From Paenibacillus sp. Root52 (GTDB lineage Bacteria; Bacillota; Bacilli; Paenibacillales; Paenibacillaceae), in contig NZ_LMFO01000029.1 of the NCBI RefSeq assembly GCF_001426865.1, forward strand, positions 1-64,000: a stretch of 64,000 nucleotides of DNA, given 5' to 3'. Each line of letters starts with the position of its first letter. Within the stretch, counting starts at the first letter, position 1. A program made the position numbers and the translations under genes. Below are positions 36,380 to 45,194 of the stretch, piece after piece. The notes beneath the pieces are model-generated. The model was not told the DNA's origin and made no database searches. It saw only the letters and a program-made list of their open reading frames with translations.

Positions 36380-37783
36380 ATGAGAAAGAAATGGTTGGTT
36401 TCGGTGTTAGTAATGCTTACTTTATTGGCTTTTCCGGTCAGCGCATTCGCTGCTGCTGAGGGGCCGACTAATATCGAGCTTCAAAGTGGTTTGAACTCAG
36501 CCTTTACGTTCTTGGCTGTTGTGTTGGTGTTCTTGATGCAAGGGGGATTTGCTCTACTTGAAGCAGGCTCAACACGAATGAAAAACGCAGGACATATTGC
36601 GGGTAAAACGATCCTGACGTTGGGGATCTCAGTAATTGCGTTCTGGGCTCTAGGTTTCGGCCTTGGATTCGGTAACGGTAATGCATTCTTTGGAACAACA
36701 GGATTCTTCCTGAGTGGTGACCAAATGGCTGCTTCCTTCGAGTCATTAGCATTCTCCGATGTTCCACTGACCGTTAAATTTGTATTCCATCTAGCTTTTG
36801 CTGCGGTATCATTAGCCATCGCTTGCGGTGGTATGGCTGAACGCGCAAAGATGAGCGTATATATCGTTTTCGGTACTCTTTATACCATTATAATGTATCC
36901 TGTTGTTGCTCACTGGGTATGGGGCGGCGGCTGGCTCGCAGAGCTGGGTATGCAAGACTTTGCAGGTTCGACGGTCGTTCACTTGACTGGTGCGACAGCA
37001 GCGTTAGTAGCTACCATCTTGTTGAAACCGCGTATCGGTAAATACAACAAAGACGGCAAACCTAACATTATCCCAGGTCATAACCAAGTGTACTCTGTAC
37101 TCGGTGTTATCCTTCTGTGGATTGGTTGGTTCGGATTTAACCCAGGTAGTACATTAACGGCTTTGGATGATGGATTCTTCGGTTATGTTGCTCTGACTAC
37201 CAACGTAGCTGCCGCTGCTGGTGGTGTAGCTGCACTGTTGATCTCTTGGGCAGTTCTTGGTAAGTCGGATATCCCTAGTATGTTGAACGGTGTGCTTGCG
37301 GCACTCGTTGCAATCACAGGTGCTTGTGCTTTCGTTGAGCCTTGGGCAGCTCTCGTAATCGGTGCTTTGGCAGGTATTATCACATTCTTCACAGCGCAAT
37401 ACTTCGATCGTAAAGGTATTGACGATCCAATCTATGCTTTCTCTGTACACGGTGTTGCTGGTATGTGGGGCGCGATCTCTACAGGATTGTTTGCTACACC
37501 AGAGCTTGCTGAGCATGCGGGTGTAGGTCAAGCGGGTCTGTTCTATGGCGGTGGTTTCCACCAATTAGGCGTACAGCTTCTCGGTCTAGTCGGCGCGTTT
37601 GCCTTCGTACTTGTTGTATCCTTCATCATCCTGGGCGGAATGAAAGCCCTTATGGGTATCCGTGTTACGGAAGAAGAAGAAACAATGGGTCTCGATATAA
37701 GCGAACATGGTACTTACGGGTATCCTGAGCAAATGAAACATGCAGAAAGCAAATCCAACGGAGGCGGTACGTTCAGCTCCTAA
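36380..37783 (+). CDS. amtB: Ammonium transporter
   Basis: This 467-residue Amt protein has a cleavable signal peptide (MRKKWLVSVL..., ending SAFAAA) and about 11 membrane helices. The channel's twin histidines lie in STVVHLTGATAA and YAFSVHGVAGMWG. The C-terminal tail (MGIRVTEEEETMGLDISEHG) contains the EExxGLDxxEHG motif that contacts PII proteins. No glnB/glnK follows, which is unusual, because amt and the PII gene are normally paired. Instead a GlnD-like nucleotidyltransferase gene starts 39 bases downstream. Confidence 0.95.
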   Translation: MRKKWLVSVLVMLTLLAFPVSAFAAAEGPTNIELQSGLNSAFTFLAVVLVFLMQGGFALLEAGSTRMKNAGHIAGKTILTLGISVIAFWALGFGLGFGNGNAFFGTTGFFLSGDQMAASFESLAFSDVPLTVKFVFHLAFAAVSLAIACGGMAERAKMSVYIVFGTLYTIIMYPVVAHWVWGGGWLAELGMQDFAGSTVVHLTGATAALVATILLKPRIGKYNKDGKPNIIPGHNQVYSVLGVILLWIGWFGFNPGSTLTALDDGFFGYVALTTNVAAAAGGVAALLISWAVLGKSDIPSMLNGVLAALVAITGACAFVEPWAALVIGALAGIITFFTAQYFDRKGIDDPIYAFSVHGVAGMWGAISTGLFATPELAEHAGVGQAGLFYGGGFHQLGVQLLGLVGAFAFVLVVSFIILGGMKALMGIRVTEEEETMGLDISEHGTYGYPEQMKHAESKSNGGGTFSS

Positions 37784-37821
37784 GTTGAAGATTGCTGAAT
37801 CATGCTTCAAGGAGGCCGGAC

Positions 37822-38910
37822 ATGATGGAACCCATCCCGTTTATCAACCATTCTTGGTCCTATACGGAAATAGATGTTGCAGCATCTGTTGAAGAATTGC
37901 GCCAGGCACGAATCGTATTACAGAATGAGCTCCAGGAATTGTTGTCCGCTTCCTTGTCGAAGGTTGAATGGTACCAAACGGTAAATGAGCTGCATGACCG
38001 GATTTCCCGGAAAGCAGTAGAGTTGTGCATCCAGGGGATGGTAGAGGAAGGCTTCGGCCAACCTCCCGTCCCCTATGCCTTTATCGTTTTTGGTAGTTCA
38101 GGCAGGGAAGAGTCAACATTATGGAGTGATCAGGACAATGGCATGATCATTAGTGATATGCCGCATGAAGAGAAAGAATCCTATTATGCTGAGCTAGGTC
38201 AGCGCATTACCGATGTGTTAGAAGAGCTTGGGTATGCCAAATGTGAAGGTAAGGTCATGTGTTCCGAGCGGCTGTGGAGAAAGACGCTTGAGGCTTGGAA
38301 ACAACAGCTGTCGGAATGGCGTTCAGATCTAGCCTGGGAGCCGGTTCGTAATCTCATTATCGCTTCAGATATGCGCTTTATTACAGGAGATCATCGACTT
38401 GCGGAAGAATGGATTAACGAATTTTACTCCGGGTTCAGACAGGTGCCTGAGCTTTCTGATGCTGTTCTGCGCAATACAGTTAAACATAAAGCTACATTAA
38501 ATATTCTTGGGCAGGTGGTCACTGAGCGTTTTGGTGAACATGCAGGAGGATTTGATGTGAAATATGGTTTATACATTCCGTTGGTTAATAGCGCAAGATT
38601 TCTGGCGTTACAGCATGGGATTAAAGAAACATCCACACTCAAGCGGATAGAGCGATTGGTTTCGCTGGAGGCTGTCCCACTTACCTTGCTGGATGCGGCT
38701 GGAAGAGCTTTCGTATCCGCACTGGAATTTCGGCGTAATACTCCGGTGGTGCTCAAAGGGGATCTACAGCAGAGCAGTGGATTTTTAGATGAGAAACAAA
38801 TGAAACAAAAGCAAGTGCATTATGAACTGAGGAATACATTAGGGCTGGTACGTCGTGTGCACCGCGCACTGCAACGACAGCTGCGTTTCGCGGAGAGGAG
38901 ACGTCCATGA
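37822..38910 (+). CDS. DUF294 nucleotidyltransferase, GlnD-N-like
   Basis: The 362-residue protein contains the GlnD-type nucleotidyltransferase core at about residues 85-135: FIVFGSSGREESTLWSDQDNGMII with GSxGR and DQD motifs. A DUF294 C-terminal helical domain follows (residues about 215-355). It lacks the HD and ACT domains of true GlnD and the CBS or cyclic-nucleotide domains that often precede DUF294. It overlaps the next gene by 4 bases (ATGA). ATG 37822 follows GGAGG with 6 bases; ATG 37825 is also possible. Whether it nucleotidylates a protein, such as a PII homologue elsewhere, is inference. Confidence 0.85.
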   Translation: MMEPIPFINHSWSYTEIDVAASVEELRQARIVLQNELQELLSASLSKVEWYQTVNELHDRISRKAVELCIQGMVEEGFGQPPVPYAFIVFGSSGREESTLWSDQDNGMIISDMPHEEKESYYAELGQRITDVLEELGYAKCEGKVMCSERLWRKTLEAWKQQLSEWRSDLAWEPVRNLIIASDMRFITGDHRLAEEWINEFYSGFRQVPELSDAVLRNTVKHKATLNILGQVVTERFGEHAGGFDVKYGLYIPLVNSARFLALQHGIKETSTLKRIERLVSLEAVPLTLLDAAGRAFVSALEFRRNTPVVLKGDLQQSSGFLDEKQMKQKQVHYELRNTLGLVRRVHRALQRQLRFAERRRP

Positions 38911-39644
38911 GAGAGCCGGCACGGGGCAATACAGGATTTTGGAATTCGCTGCGTCAGGGAGGGGTTCCTTCCGCCATCGCTTCCATAATGGGAGCCCCTA
39001 CGGCGCAACACATGGCTTTTATCCGTTCTATGATGAGAGAACAACGTAGACCGGAGGTGCTTCACACCCCGTTGAACGAGTTGGACGCAGTTGTGTTCGA
39101 TTTGGAAACGACGGGCTTTTCACCTCAACATGGAGATGAGATTCTTTCGTTTGGAGCAGTACGGATTAATGGAGGTGCCATCGTGGAGGGTGAGCAGTTC
39201 TACACGTTGGTACAGTCCAAGACGGTAGTTCCGGAACATATCACTGAACTAACGGGCATTACGCAGGAGATGACATTGGATGCACCCTCCCTACTGGAGG
39301 GATTACATGATTTTATGTCATTTGTCGGAGGTAGTGTGCTCGTCGCACACGCGAGTGGGCATGATCGTGCTTTTCTGAATGCAGCGTTGTGGCGTACTAC
39401 CAAGGTAAGGCTTACACACCGGCTGATCGACACGATGATGTTGGCGCGATGGCTGGAGCCTGGTAGGCCAGGTTACGGGCTGGATGAGCTGCTGGAATCA
39501 AGAGGCATTACCATTCAGGGTCGTCACCATGCTCTGGAAGATGCGAAGATGACGGCGCAACTGTGGTCCTGTTACTTGGAAGATATGATTCAGCATAACG
39601 TAGAAACGTTGGGAGATCTGTACACTCAATTAAGTCATGCGTAA
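38907..39644 (+). CDS. DnaQ-like DEDDh 3'-5' exonuclease
   Basis: The 245-residue protein carries the proofreading-exonuclease fold: FDLETTGFSP (Exo I, Asp-Glu), VAHASGHDRAFL (Exo II, Asp) and HHALEDAKMTA (Exo III, His and Asp). The first 50 residues are a variable helical leader (STREETRP-like basic). It is expected to degrade single-stranded nucleic acid ends. It overlaps the DUF294 gene by 4 bases, so they are co-translated; such exonuclease/DUF294 pairs recur beside transporter genes in other bacteria, to my knowledge. Its 3' end overlaps the convergent JAMM gene by 15 bases. Confidence 0.9.
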   Translation: MREPARGNTGFWNSLRQGGVPSAIASIMGAPTAQHMAFIRSMMREQRRPEVLHTPLNELDAVVFDLETTGFSPQHGDEILSFGAVRINGGAIVEGEQFYTLVQSKTVVPEHITELTGITQEMTLDAPSLLEGLHDFMSFVGGSVLVAHASGHDRAFLNAALWRTTKVRLTHRLIDTMMLARWLEPGRPGYGLDELLESRGITIQGRHHALEDAKMTAQLWSCYLEDMIQHNVETLGDLYTQLSHA

Positions 39645-40124
39645 TTGTAGTGGCTGTAATGTATGTGTGCTACCTTCATTAACTTCATCAGGTGTCTGTG
39701 TCGCGGATTCAATCTCATAAGCATGTAAGTTCATCTTGTTATGACTTGTTGAATCACTGGGATGAACAGGTGATCCAATGAGATATACGTTCAGCAAACC
39801 GGCGAAAGTCGGAAGGGCGTGGATGTCCTCCAGAGATGGTAACGGCTCTGTTCGAGGATGGGAGTGGAATACGCCAATAAGCGTAGGTTCCTGAAAGATG
39901 CAACGAATCCATTCCGCTTGTTCTAGTTGGAAATGATGCAGCGGGTCAGGTGCTACGTTACGAATGGGCTGAAACCGACTGATTCGTATGCCGCCCGCTG
40001 CAGCTTCACCCAGCACAATCCCGCAGGCTTCCTGCGGCAGCGAATGGAACATGTACTCCGACATTTCTTGCTCCACGGAGGAAGGGATGTAGAGTGTGTT
40101 CTGCTGTCCACGAAGTGCTGCCAT
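39630..40124 (-). CDS. JAMM/MPN-family metalloprotease-like protein
   Basis: The 164-residue protein has a complete JAMM zinc motif, HSHPRTEPLPSLED (H-x-H-x7-S-x2-D), plus the upstream catalytic glutamate in QEACGIVLGE. Bacterial JAMM proteins remove ubiquitin-like modifiers or process sulfur carriers, but no ThiF/MoeB or ThiS-like gene is in the window, so the substrate is unknown. The C-terminal 30 residues are polar and unstructured. GAGGGG precedes the ATG. Confidence 0.88.
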   Translation of the reverse strand: MAALRGQQNTLYIPSSVEQEMSEYMFHSLPQEACGIVLGEAAAGGIRISRFQPIRNVAPDPLHHFQLEQAEWIRCIFQEPTLIGVFHSHPRTEPLPSLEDIHALPTFAGLLNVYLIGSPVHPSDSTSHNKMNLHAYEIESATQTPDEVNEGSTHTLQPLQLRMT

Positions 40125-40225
40125 TTGTATTCACCCCTCTCTCTTTGGCTCCTGTTTCGGCAGGAGTCCTTTTTCATTTTATTTTATAGAAGCTGTTAAA
40201 AAAGTCCAATTTTTATGGATTCAGA

Positions 40226-40255
40226 TTGTAAAATTTTTAAGGAAAAGGGTACAAT
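40226..40255 (+). promoter_or_regulatory. Promoter of the TlpA-like gene
   Basis: TTGTAA (40226-40231) and TACAAT (40250-40255) are 18 bases apart, upstream of the gene at 40332. Confidence 0.55.
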
Positions 40256-40331
40256 ATGAGAGAGGATATGGGTTTGTTCCATATGAACGTTAAAATCATG
40301 CGGGATACTGACAATAAGAGGGTGAATAACC

Positions 40332-40883
40332 GTGAAAAGAAATCTATACATATGGTTTGTTGCTGTATTGCTCGTTGGTTTTGCGTTGGTGCAGAATGCA
40401 GGGGATGGGATTGCAGCGGTATTCAAGCAGGAGGAACCTCTTCCTACGGAGACTGGGCCTCGTGCAGGGTTGCTTGCTCCTGGGTTTTCTCTAACAGCAA
40501 TGGACGGGAAAACCTACAATGTAGGTGGGGCTAAGGATAAAGCAATATTTGTGAACTTTTGGGCGTCTTGGTGTGAGCCATGCAAACAGGAGGCACCAGA
40601 GCTCAATGCATTAGCGGCAAAGTACAAAGATAAATTAGATGTGTATGGTGTTAATGTGACATCGTACGATAAACTTAAGGATGCCAAAGCCTTTGTAGAT
40701 GAGTATAAGCTTACCTTCCCGATCTTGCTGGATGAGGACGGAGCTACTTATGCAAAGTATAACGGAGTGGCATTTCCTACAAATGTACTGATTGATGCCA
40801 ACGGCGTGATTCAGGAGGTTATTCTTGGTATTTTACCTGAGGAAGAGTTGGAGCGTAAAATCAAGGAAGTAATTAAAAAGTAA
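40332..40883 (+). CDS. Membrane-anchored thiol-disulfide oxidoreductase, ResA/TlpA-like
   Basis: The 183-residue protein has one N-terminal helix (YIWFVAVLLVGFALV) and an external thioredoxin-fold domain. The active site is WASWCEPC (C81, C84). The AKYNGVAFPTNVLIDANG segment contains the conserved cis-proline. It belongs to the ResA/TlpA/StoA group, which reduce disulfides in exported proteins such as apocytochrome c. No ccdA adjoins, so the partner is unknown. GTG 40332 follows AGGGTG. Confidence 0.92.
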   Translation: MKRNLYIWFVAVLLVGFALVQNAGDGIAAVFKQEEPLPTETGPRAGLLAPGFSLTAMDGKTYNVGGAKDKAIFVNFWASWCEPCKQEAPELNALAAKYKDKLDVYGVNVTSYDKLKDAKAFVDEYKLTFPILLDEDGATYAKYNGVAFPTNVLIDANGVIQEVILGILPEEELERKIKEVIKK

Positions 40884-40943
40884 CTGTTTAAAGGGAAATC
40901 CCGATCCTGTCTTCAATAAGGCGAAAAATGATATCTCAATGCA

Positions 40944-40995
40944 AAATAAAGCGCCCATTCTCCGATGTTGGAGAAGAGCGCTTCTTTTATTTTCC
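40944..40995 (-). terminator. Bidirectional terminator between the TlpA-like and cimA genes
   Basis: AAAGCGC-CATTCTCC pairs with GGAGAA-GAGCGCTT; T-rich flanks exist on both strands. Confidence 0.8.
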
Positions 40996-41008
40996 GGGAA
41001 ATATGCGT

Positions 41009-42628
41009 TTAATGATTATTTAGCCCATGTGCAGCGATTGAAACGATGCTAGGCTCGTCCTGTATGTTTTCCTGAAGTAACGCGTAGCGGAAACTGTGCA
41101 CGAGTGCTTCCCAGCTCGCTTCAATGACGTTCTCAGATACACCAACCGTATTCCATGTGTTTTCCGTATTTTTGGACTCGATCAGAACACGTACTTTGGC
41201 TGCTGTAGCATCTTTCTCATCCAGGACGCGTACTTTGTAGTCAGAAAGGTGCATGTTACCGAGTGAAGGGAAGTATTGTACAAGCGCCTTACGAACAGCA
41301 TTATCGAGTGCGTTGACAGGGCCGTTACCTTCCGCAGCGGTGTACACACTGTTTCCGCCTACATTCAATTTAACAAAAGCTTCGGAAACAACGGGTTTTC
41401 CGGCTGTTTTCTCCACTAGCATTTTGAAAGATTCAAAGGTGAATAGTTCTTTGATGTCTCCATTGGCCTCACGAATCAATAATTCGAGTGAAGCATCCGC
41501 ACCTTCAAACTGGTAGCCTTGGTGCTCCAGATCTTTGATTTTCTCAATAATCTGGCGAGAATTTTCGCTGCTAGGGTCGAACTCAAGCCCGAGTTCTTGA
41601 GCCTTAGACACAATGTTACTTTGTCCAGCGAGTTCGGAGACAAGTACACGTTGTTTATTCCCAACAAGTTCTGGCACGATATGCTCATACGTTCGGGAAT
41701 CGCGCAAGATGGCGGAGACGTGAATTCCACCTTTGTGAGCAAAAGCGGCATTACCAACGTATGGCTGGTTAATTGGCATGTTAACATTCGCGATCTCACT
41801 TACGTAGCGTGCTACGTTGGTCAGTTGTTTCATCGAATCTTCAGACACGCACTCATAGCCAAGCTTCAATTGTAGGTTAGGGATAATGGAAGCCAGGTTG
41901 GCATTACCACAACGTTCTCCATATCCATTCATCGTACCTTGTACCTGTCTTGCACCGGCTTGTACTGCGCTTAATGTGTTGGCAACAGCCAGTTCACAGT
42001 CATTGTGCGTATGAATGCCAAGCTGAGCTAAGGGCAGTCCGCGATAGAGTGTGGATACAATTTCATGCACCTCATGGGGCATCGTTCCGCCGTTGGTGTC
42101 ACACATAACCAGCCAGTCCGCTCCAGCTTCATGCGCTTTGGTTAGCACCGCTTGGGCATATTCTGGATTATGTTTGAAGCCATCAAAGAAGTGCTCTGCA
42201 TCAAAAATGACTTCCATTCCCTTTTGTTTAAGATAGGCGATAGAGTCATAGATCATGGAGAGGTTTTCTTCTAAAGTGGTTTGCAGTGCAGTGTGCACGT
42301 GGAAATCCCATGACTTCCCAACAAGAGTCGCTGCATGAGCACCTGATTCAAGAATTCGTTGTAAGTTAGCGTCCCCACTGGCGACAGAGCCTTTCCGACG
42401 TGTGCTGCCAAATGCAACCACCTTGGCGTTTAAGTTCAATTCCTTGACTCTTTTGAAAAACTCAATGTCCTTGGTGTTGCTGCCCGGAATTCCGCCTTCA
42501 ATATAATGAGCACCCAGGTCATCTAGCTTTTTGGCAATTTTGAGCTTGTCATCTGCCGATAAGCTGACACCCTCCCCTTGTGTGCCGTCACGTAAAGTCG
42601 TATCGAAGATGGAAATGGCCTTTGACAT
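41009..42628 (-). CDS. cimA: Citramalate synthase
   Basis: CimA condenses pyruvate with acetyl-CoA to (R)-citramalate, an alternative entry to isoleucine via 2-oxobutyrate. The 539-residue protein has the IPMS-type catalytic barrel (FDTTLRDGTQGEGVS, HTHNDCELAVAN, NGYGERCGNANL) and the C-terminal LeuA dimer regulatory domain from about residue 390. The D-GT-QGEGVS start motif and the GKSWDFHV segment fit the TIGR00977 citramalate family better than LeuA. Threonine deaminase and other ilv genes are not adjacent. AAGGAGG precedes the ATG. Confidence 0.93.
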   Translation of the reverse strand: MSKAISIFDTTLRDGTQGEGVSLSADDKLKIAKKLDDLGAHYIEGGIPGSNTKDIEFFKRVKELNLNAKVVAFGSTRRKGSVASGDANLQRILESGAHAATLVGKSWDFHVHTALQTTLEENLSMIYDSIAYLKQKGMEVIFDAEHFFDGFKHNPEYAQAVLTKAHEAGADWLVMCDTNGGTMPHEVHEIVSTLYRGLPLAQLGIHTHNDCELAVANTLSAVQAGARQVQGTMNGYGERCGNANLASIIPNLQLKLGYECVSEDSMKQLTNVARYVSEIANVNMPINQPYVGNAAFAHKGGIHVSAILRDSRTYEHIVPELVGNKQRVLVSELAGQSNIVSKAQELGLEFDPSSENSRQIIEKIKDLEHQGYQFEGADASLELLIREANGDIKELFTFESFKMLVEKTAGKPVVSEAFVKLNVGGNSVYTAAEGNGPVNALDNAVRKALVQYFPSLGNMHLSDYKVRVLDEKDATAAKVRVLIESKNTENTWNTVGVSENVIEASWEALVHSFRYALLQENIQDEPSIVSIAAHGLNNH

Positions 42629-42932
42629 GAAGATCCTCCTTTGAGATAAAGCGCTTTTTTAAAAGTTAATTGATTAGTTGGAAAAGTAAGAAAAGCTTAA
42701 GTTGTATCAATCCTTCGATTCTGCAACGCTACACTGTGTTAAACTCGCTGCGTTGATTTGTCCTAAAGTCGTGAATTTGTATAATTAATTATTATAGCAC
42801 CATTATAGCCAAATGCTACATAGAATTCGCAGTTTCATGTAACAAAAATAGGATTTTTGAATTTTAGCACAGCGTGAACGACTGAGAAAATTATGTTATG
42901 CTTGTTAGAATTGGATAAAGGAGGGAGATGTC
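42629..42932. other. Intergenic region upstream of cimA
   Basis: About 300 bases. The minus strand holds two TATAAT sequences (complement of 42791-42796 and 42802-42807) that could drive cimA with a leader of roughly 150 bases. No T-box motif is evident, although a branched-chain leader would be expected here. Confidence 0.45.
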
Positions 42933-43040
42933 TTGAGCTTTATTAAGGAAATTACAATTATTTGATTCATAGCTACAATCATATTTGGAGTCGGCATTTG
43001 GGTGATCGTTCGATTGATCATCAAGTCCATTCAGAAATAA
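42933..43040 (+). pseudogene. Small membrane protein ORF with an in-frame TGA
   Basis: AAAGGAGGGAG followed by TTG at 42933 starts a reading frame of 36 codons whose translation is a short polar start, a TGA at 42963-42965, then a hydrophobic helix (FIATIIFGVGIWVIVRLI) and a basic tail before TAA. The strong ribosome binding site and the intact hydrophobic continuation suggest a small single-helix protein interrupted by one nonsense base (TGG to TGA). Readthrough or a sequencing error are alternatives. Confidence 0.5.
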
Positions 43041-43339
43041 ACTGGATCGAGTCATGATGAAGCTATTATAAGGTATAGATGAAGCTATTAAAGGTATGGA
43101 ATTCATTAAACGAGAAGCATTTTGCATCTAATCATAATCTATTGCAAGTTCATTGAAGCAGTTTGAATTCCAAGAGGATGATCAACAGGATGAAAAAAGG
43201 TTGTATAAATGCGAGTTGTTGAACAAGCTCTATAAATAATTTTACATAAGAAACTGGAATATTATAAACTATAGATTGTGGATGTGATGTTACATTTCCA
43301 ATGGTCTACGAATCGGTATACGAAGGGCGGAGGTTAAAT
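43041..43339. other. Intergenic region upstream of dinB
   Basis: About 300 bases without a gene. An imperfect tandem repeat, GATGAAGCTATTATAAGG at 43056 and GATGAAGCTATTAAAGG at 43079, is present. I see no clear LexA box of the CGAACN4GTTCG type near dinB. Confidence 0.5.
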
Positions 43340-44641
43340 ATGTCTTCAGACGGAACGCGCTATACCCATGTTGAACAATATTATCCTACCGCCGGGCGGG
43401 TCATTTTGCATGTGGATATGAATGCTTTTTACTGTTCTGTGCATGAAGCAGAGGAGCCTGAGTTATATCGAGGCAAAGCGACGGCTGTGGCTGGCAGCAG
43501 TGAGGTGCGAAAAGGGGTTATTGTAACCTGCTCTTACGTAGCTAGAGGCAGAGGGATATCAACAGGCATGGTTGTCCACCAGGCCATGAAGAAGTGTCCT
43601 GACTTAATTGTGATTCGACCTGATTTTCATTTATATCGGAAGTATTCCAGAGCATTCATGCAAATTGCATATAGCTATACACCGCTGCTTGAGGCAACCT
43701 CTATTGATGAGTGTTATCTAGATATCACCGGTTCGAAACAGTTCGGCACACCTATGGAGATAGCAGCCAGCATACAGGATCGAATTCGAGAGGAGCTAGG
43801 ATTACCTTGTTCTATTGGAATCGCGCCTAATAAGCTGCTGGCTAAGATGGCATCGGATCTGAAAAAGCCTAATGGGATTTCAATTCTGCGAATGAGAGAC
43901 GTGCCTAAAATTCTATGGCATAGACCTTGCAATGAGCTGTTTGGCATAGGTAAGAAAACAGCGGAGAAGCTAAAGAAGATCGGTATTGAGACAATTGGAC
44001 AGCTTGCTCATTCAGATGAGCGAATGCTTAGAGATCTATTTGGTGTCAACGGTACCTGGTTGAAGAATTCAGCTAAAGGGATTAATCATTCGCCTGTGCA
44101 AGCTGAGCGGGAAGCGAACAAGTCCATCGGGCATACAACAACACTGCCAGCGGACATATCGGATATGAATGATGTGCAGCGGGTTCTATTAAATATTAGT
44201 GACCAGGTCGCCAGAAGGCTGCGTAAGCATGAAATGTTGAGTCAGGGCATTCAGATCACCATTCGTACGCCGGACATGAAGACTATTACCCGCTCTTGGT
44301 TAATGGAAGTGCCTACAGAGGATTCGTCCATCATATATCGGGAAGCTTGTGCGTTGTTCGCTAAACACTGGGGTAGTGGGAGGCCGGTTCGAATGTTAGG
44401 TATCACTCTACAAACGTTGATCCCGCGTGAGGAATCTGCCATTCAGATGGATCTGTTTGAATATGAGCAGAAGCCGAAGAAAGAGAGCTTGATTCGAATC
44501 ATGGATCAATTGCGTGACAAATTCGGGGAAAATGCGGTTGTAACCGCGGGTATGATCGGTGACGATCCATCCGTGTTACTGCGCGACCATAAAGTACGGG
44601 GGACTTCCTTGCAAAAAGATAATTTGCAAAGTCTTGATTAA
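43340..44641 (+). CDS. dinB: DNA polymerase IV (Y-family)
   Basis: The 433-residue lesion-bypass polymerase has catalytic D26 in HVDMNAFYCS and D123-E124 in SIDECYLDITG. Segments GIAPNKLLAKMASDLKKPNG and GIGKKTAEKLKKIG (helix-hairpin-helix) are canonical. A clamp-binding motif QMDLF lies at residues 369-373, but about 60 more residues follow it, so it is not C-terminal as in E. coli. ATG 43340 follows CGGAGG; an in-frame start at 43301 lacks a site. Confidence 0.94.
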   Translation: MSSDGTRYTHVEQYYPTAGRVILHVDMNAFYCSVHEAEEPELYRGKATAVAGSSEVRKGVIVTCSYVARGRGISTGMVVHQAMKKCPDLIVIRPDFHLYRKYSRAFMQIAYSYTPLLEATSIDECYLDITGSKQFGTPMEIAASIQDRIREELGLPCSIGIAPNKLLAKMASDLKKPNGISILRMRDVPKILWHRPCNELFGIGKKTAEKLKKIGIETIGQLAHSDERMLRDLFGVNGTWLKNSAKGINHSPVQAEREANKSIGHTTTLPADISDMNDVQRVLLNISDQVARRLRKHEMLSQGIQITIRTPDMKTITRSWLMEVPTEDSSIIYREACALFAKHWGSGRPVRMLGITLQTLIPREESAIQMDLFEYEQKPKKESLIRIMDQLRDKFGENAVVTAGMIGDDPSVLLRDHKVRGTSLQKDNLQSLD

Positions 44642-44759
44642 ATAAGGCATAATAGAGACTTGCGGTTATAAAATTGTTTGTAATTACTCTTACTTTGTAT
44701 TAATATGTTTCTAGATAAAAATACTGTACGTTTGTGAATTTTTAGGAGGAGAGATTGTA

Positions 44760-45002
44760 ATGAGTAAATATACTTGGGTTGAAAAAGATACATGTATTGC
44801 ATGTGGAGCTTGCGGAGCAACTGCACCTGACATCTACGATTACGACGATGAAGGCTTGGCAGAAGTAATCTTCGATGGTGATGCAAACAAAGGGATCAAA
44901 GCTATTCCAGATGAGTTCTTCGATGATATGCAGGACGCTTGCGACGGATGCCCTACAGATTCCATTAAAGTTGCGGATGAGCCTTTTAACAAAGAAGGTT
45001 AA
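44760..45002 (+). CDS. fer: 4Fe-4S ferredoxin, Fer type
   Basis: The 80-residue acidic ferredoxin holds a single [4Fe-4S] cluster through C12, C15, C18 (CIACGAC) and the C-P cysteine C64 (DGCPTDSI). This matches B. subtilis Fer, an electron carrier that can feed P450s and other enzymes. AGGAGGAG precedes the ATG. It is monocistronic and followed by a terminator. It is a plausible partner for the P450 at 187, by inference only. Confidence 0.95.
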   Translation: MSKYTWVEKDTCIACGACGATAPDIYDYDDEGLAEVIFDGDANKGIKAIPDEFFDDMQDACDGCPTDSIKVADEPFNKEG

Positions 45003-45027
45003 TCCATTATTTATATTGTAACATGCT

Positions 45028-45067
45028 AAGCACTTTCTGCTGTCTTTCACAGTGGGACGTGCTTTTT
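45028..45067 (+). terminator. Terminator of fer
   Basis: AGCAC pairs with GTGCT over an imperfect inner stem, followed by five T. Confidence 0.65.
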
Positions 45068-45194
45068 CGTTGTTTACACGTATGTGCCAGAAAATGATCG
45101 AAAGTAATCCGAGGACTCAAGTCCTATGGATTTCAATCGTCAATCTGCCGATATATAGGAAGAAACGGAAAATGGCGAACTGATGGAGGATCGG

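Noticed and set aside
42640..42810. T-box leader upstream of cimA
   Set aside because: No T-box sequence or terminator/antiterminator pair was found on the minus strand.
43280..43340. LexA box upstream of dinB
   Set aside because: No CGAAC-N4-GTTCG match was found, so SOS control is not supported here.
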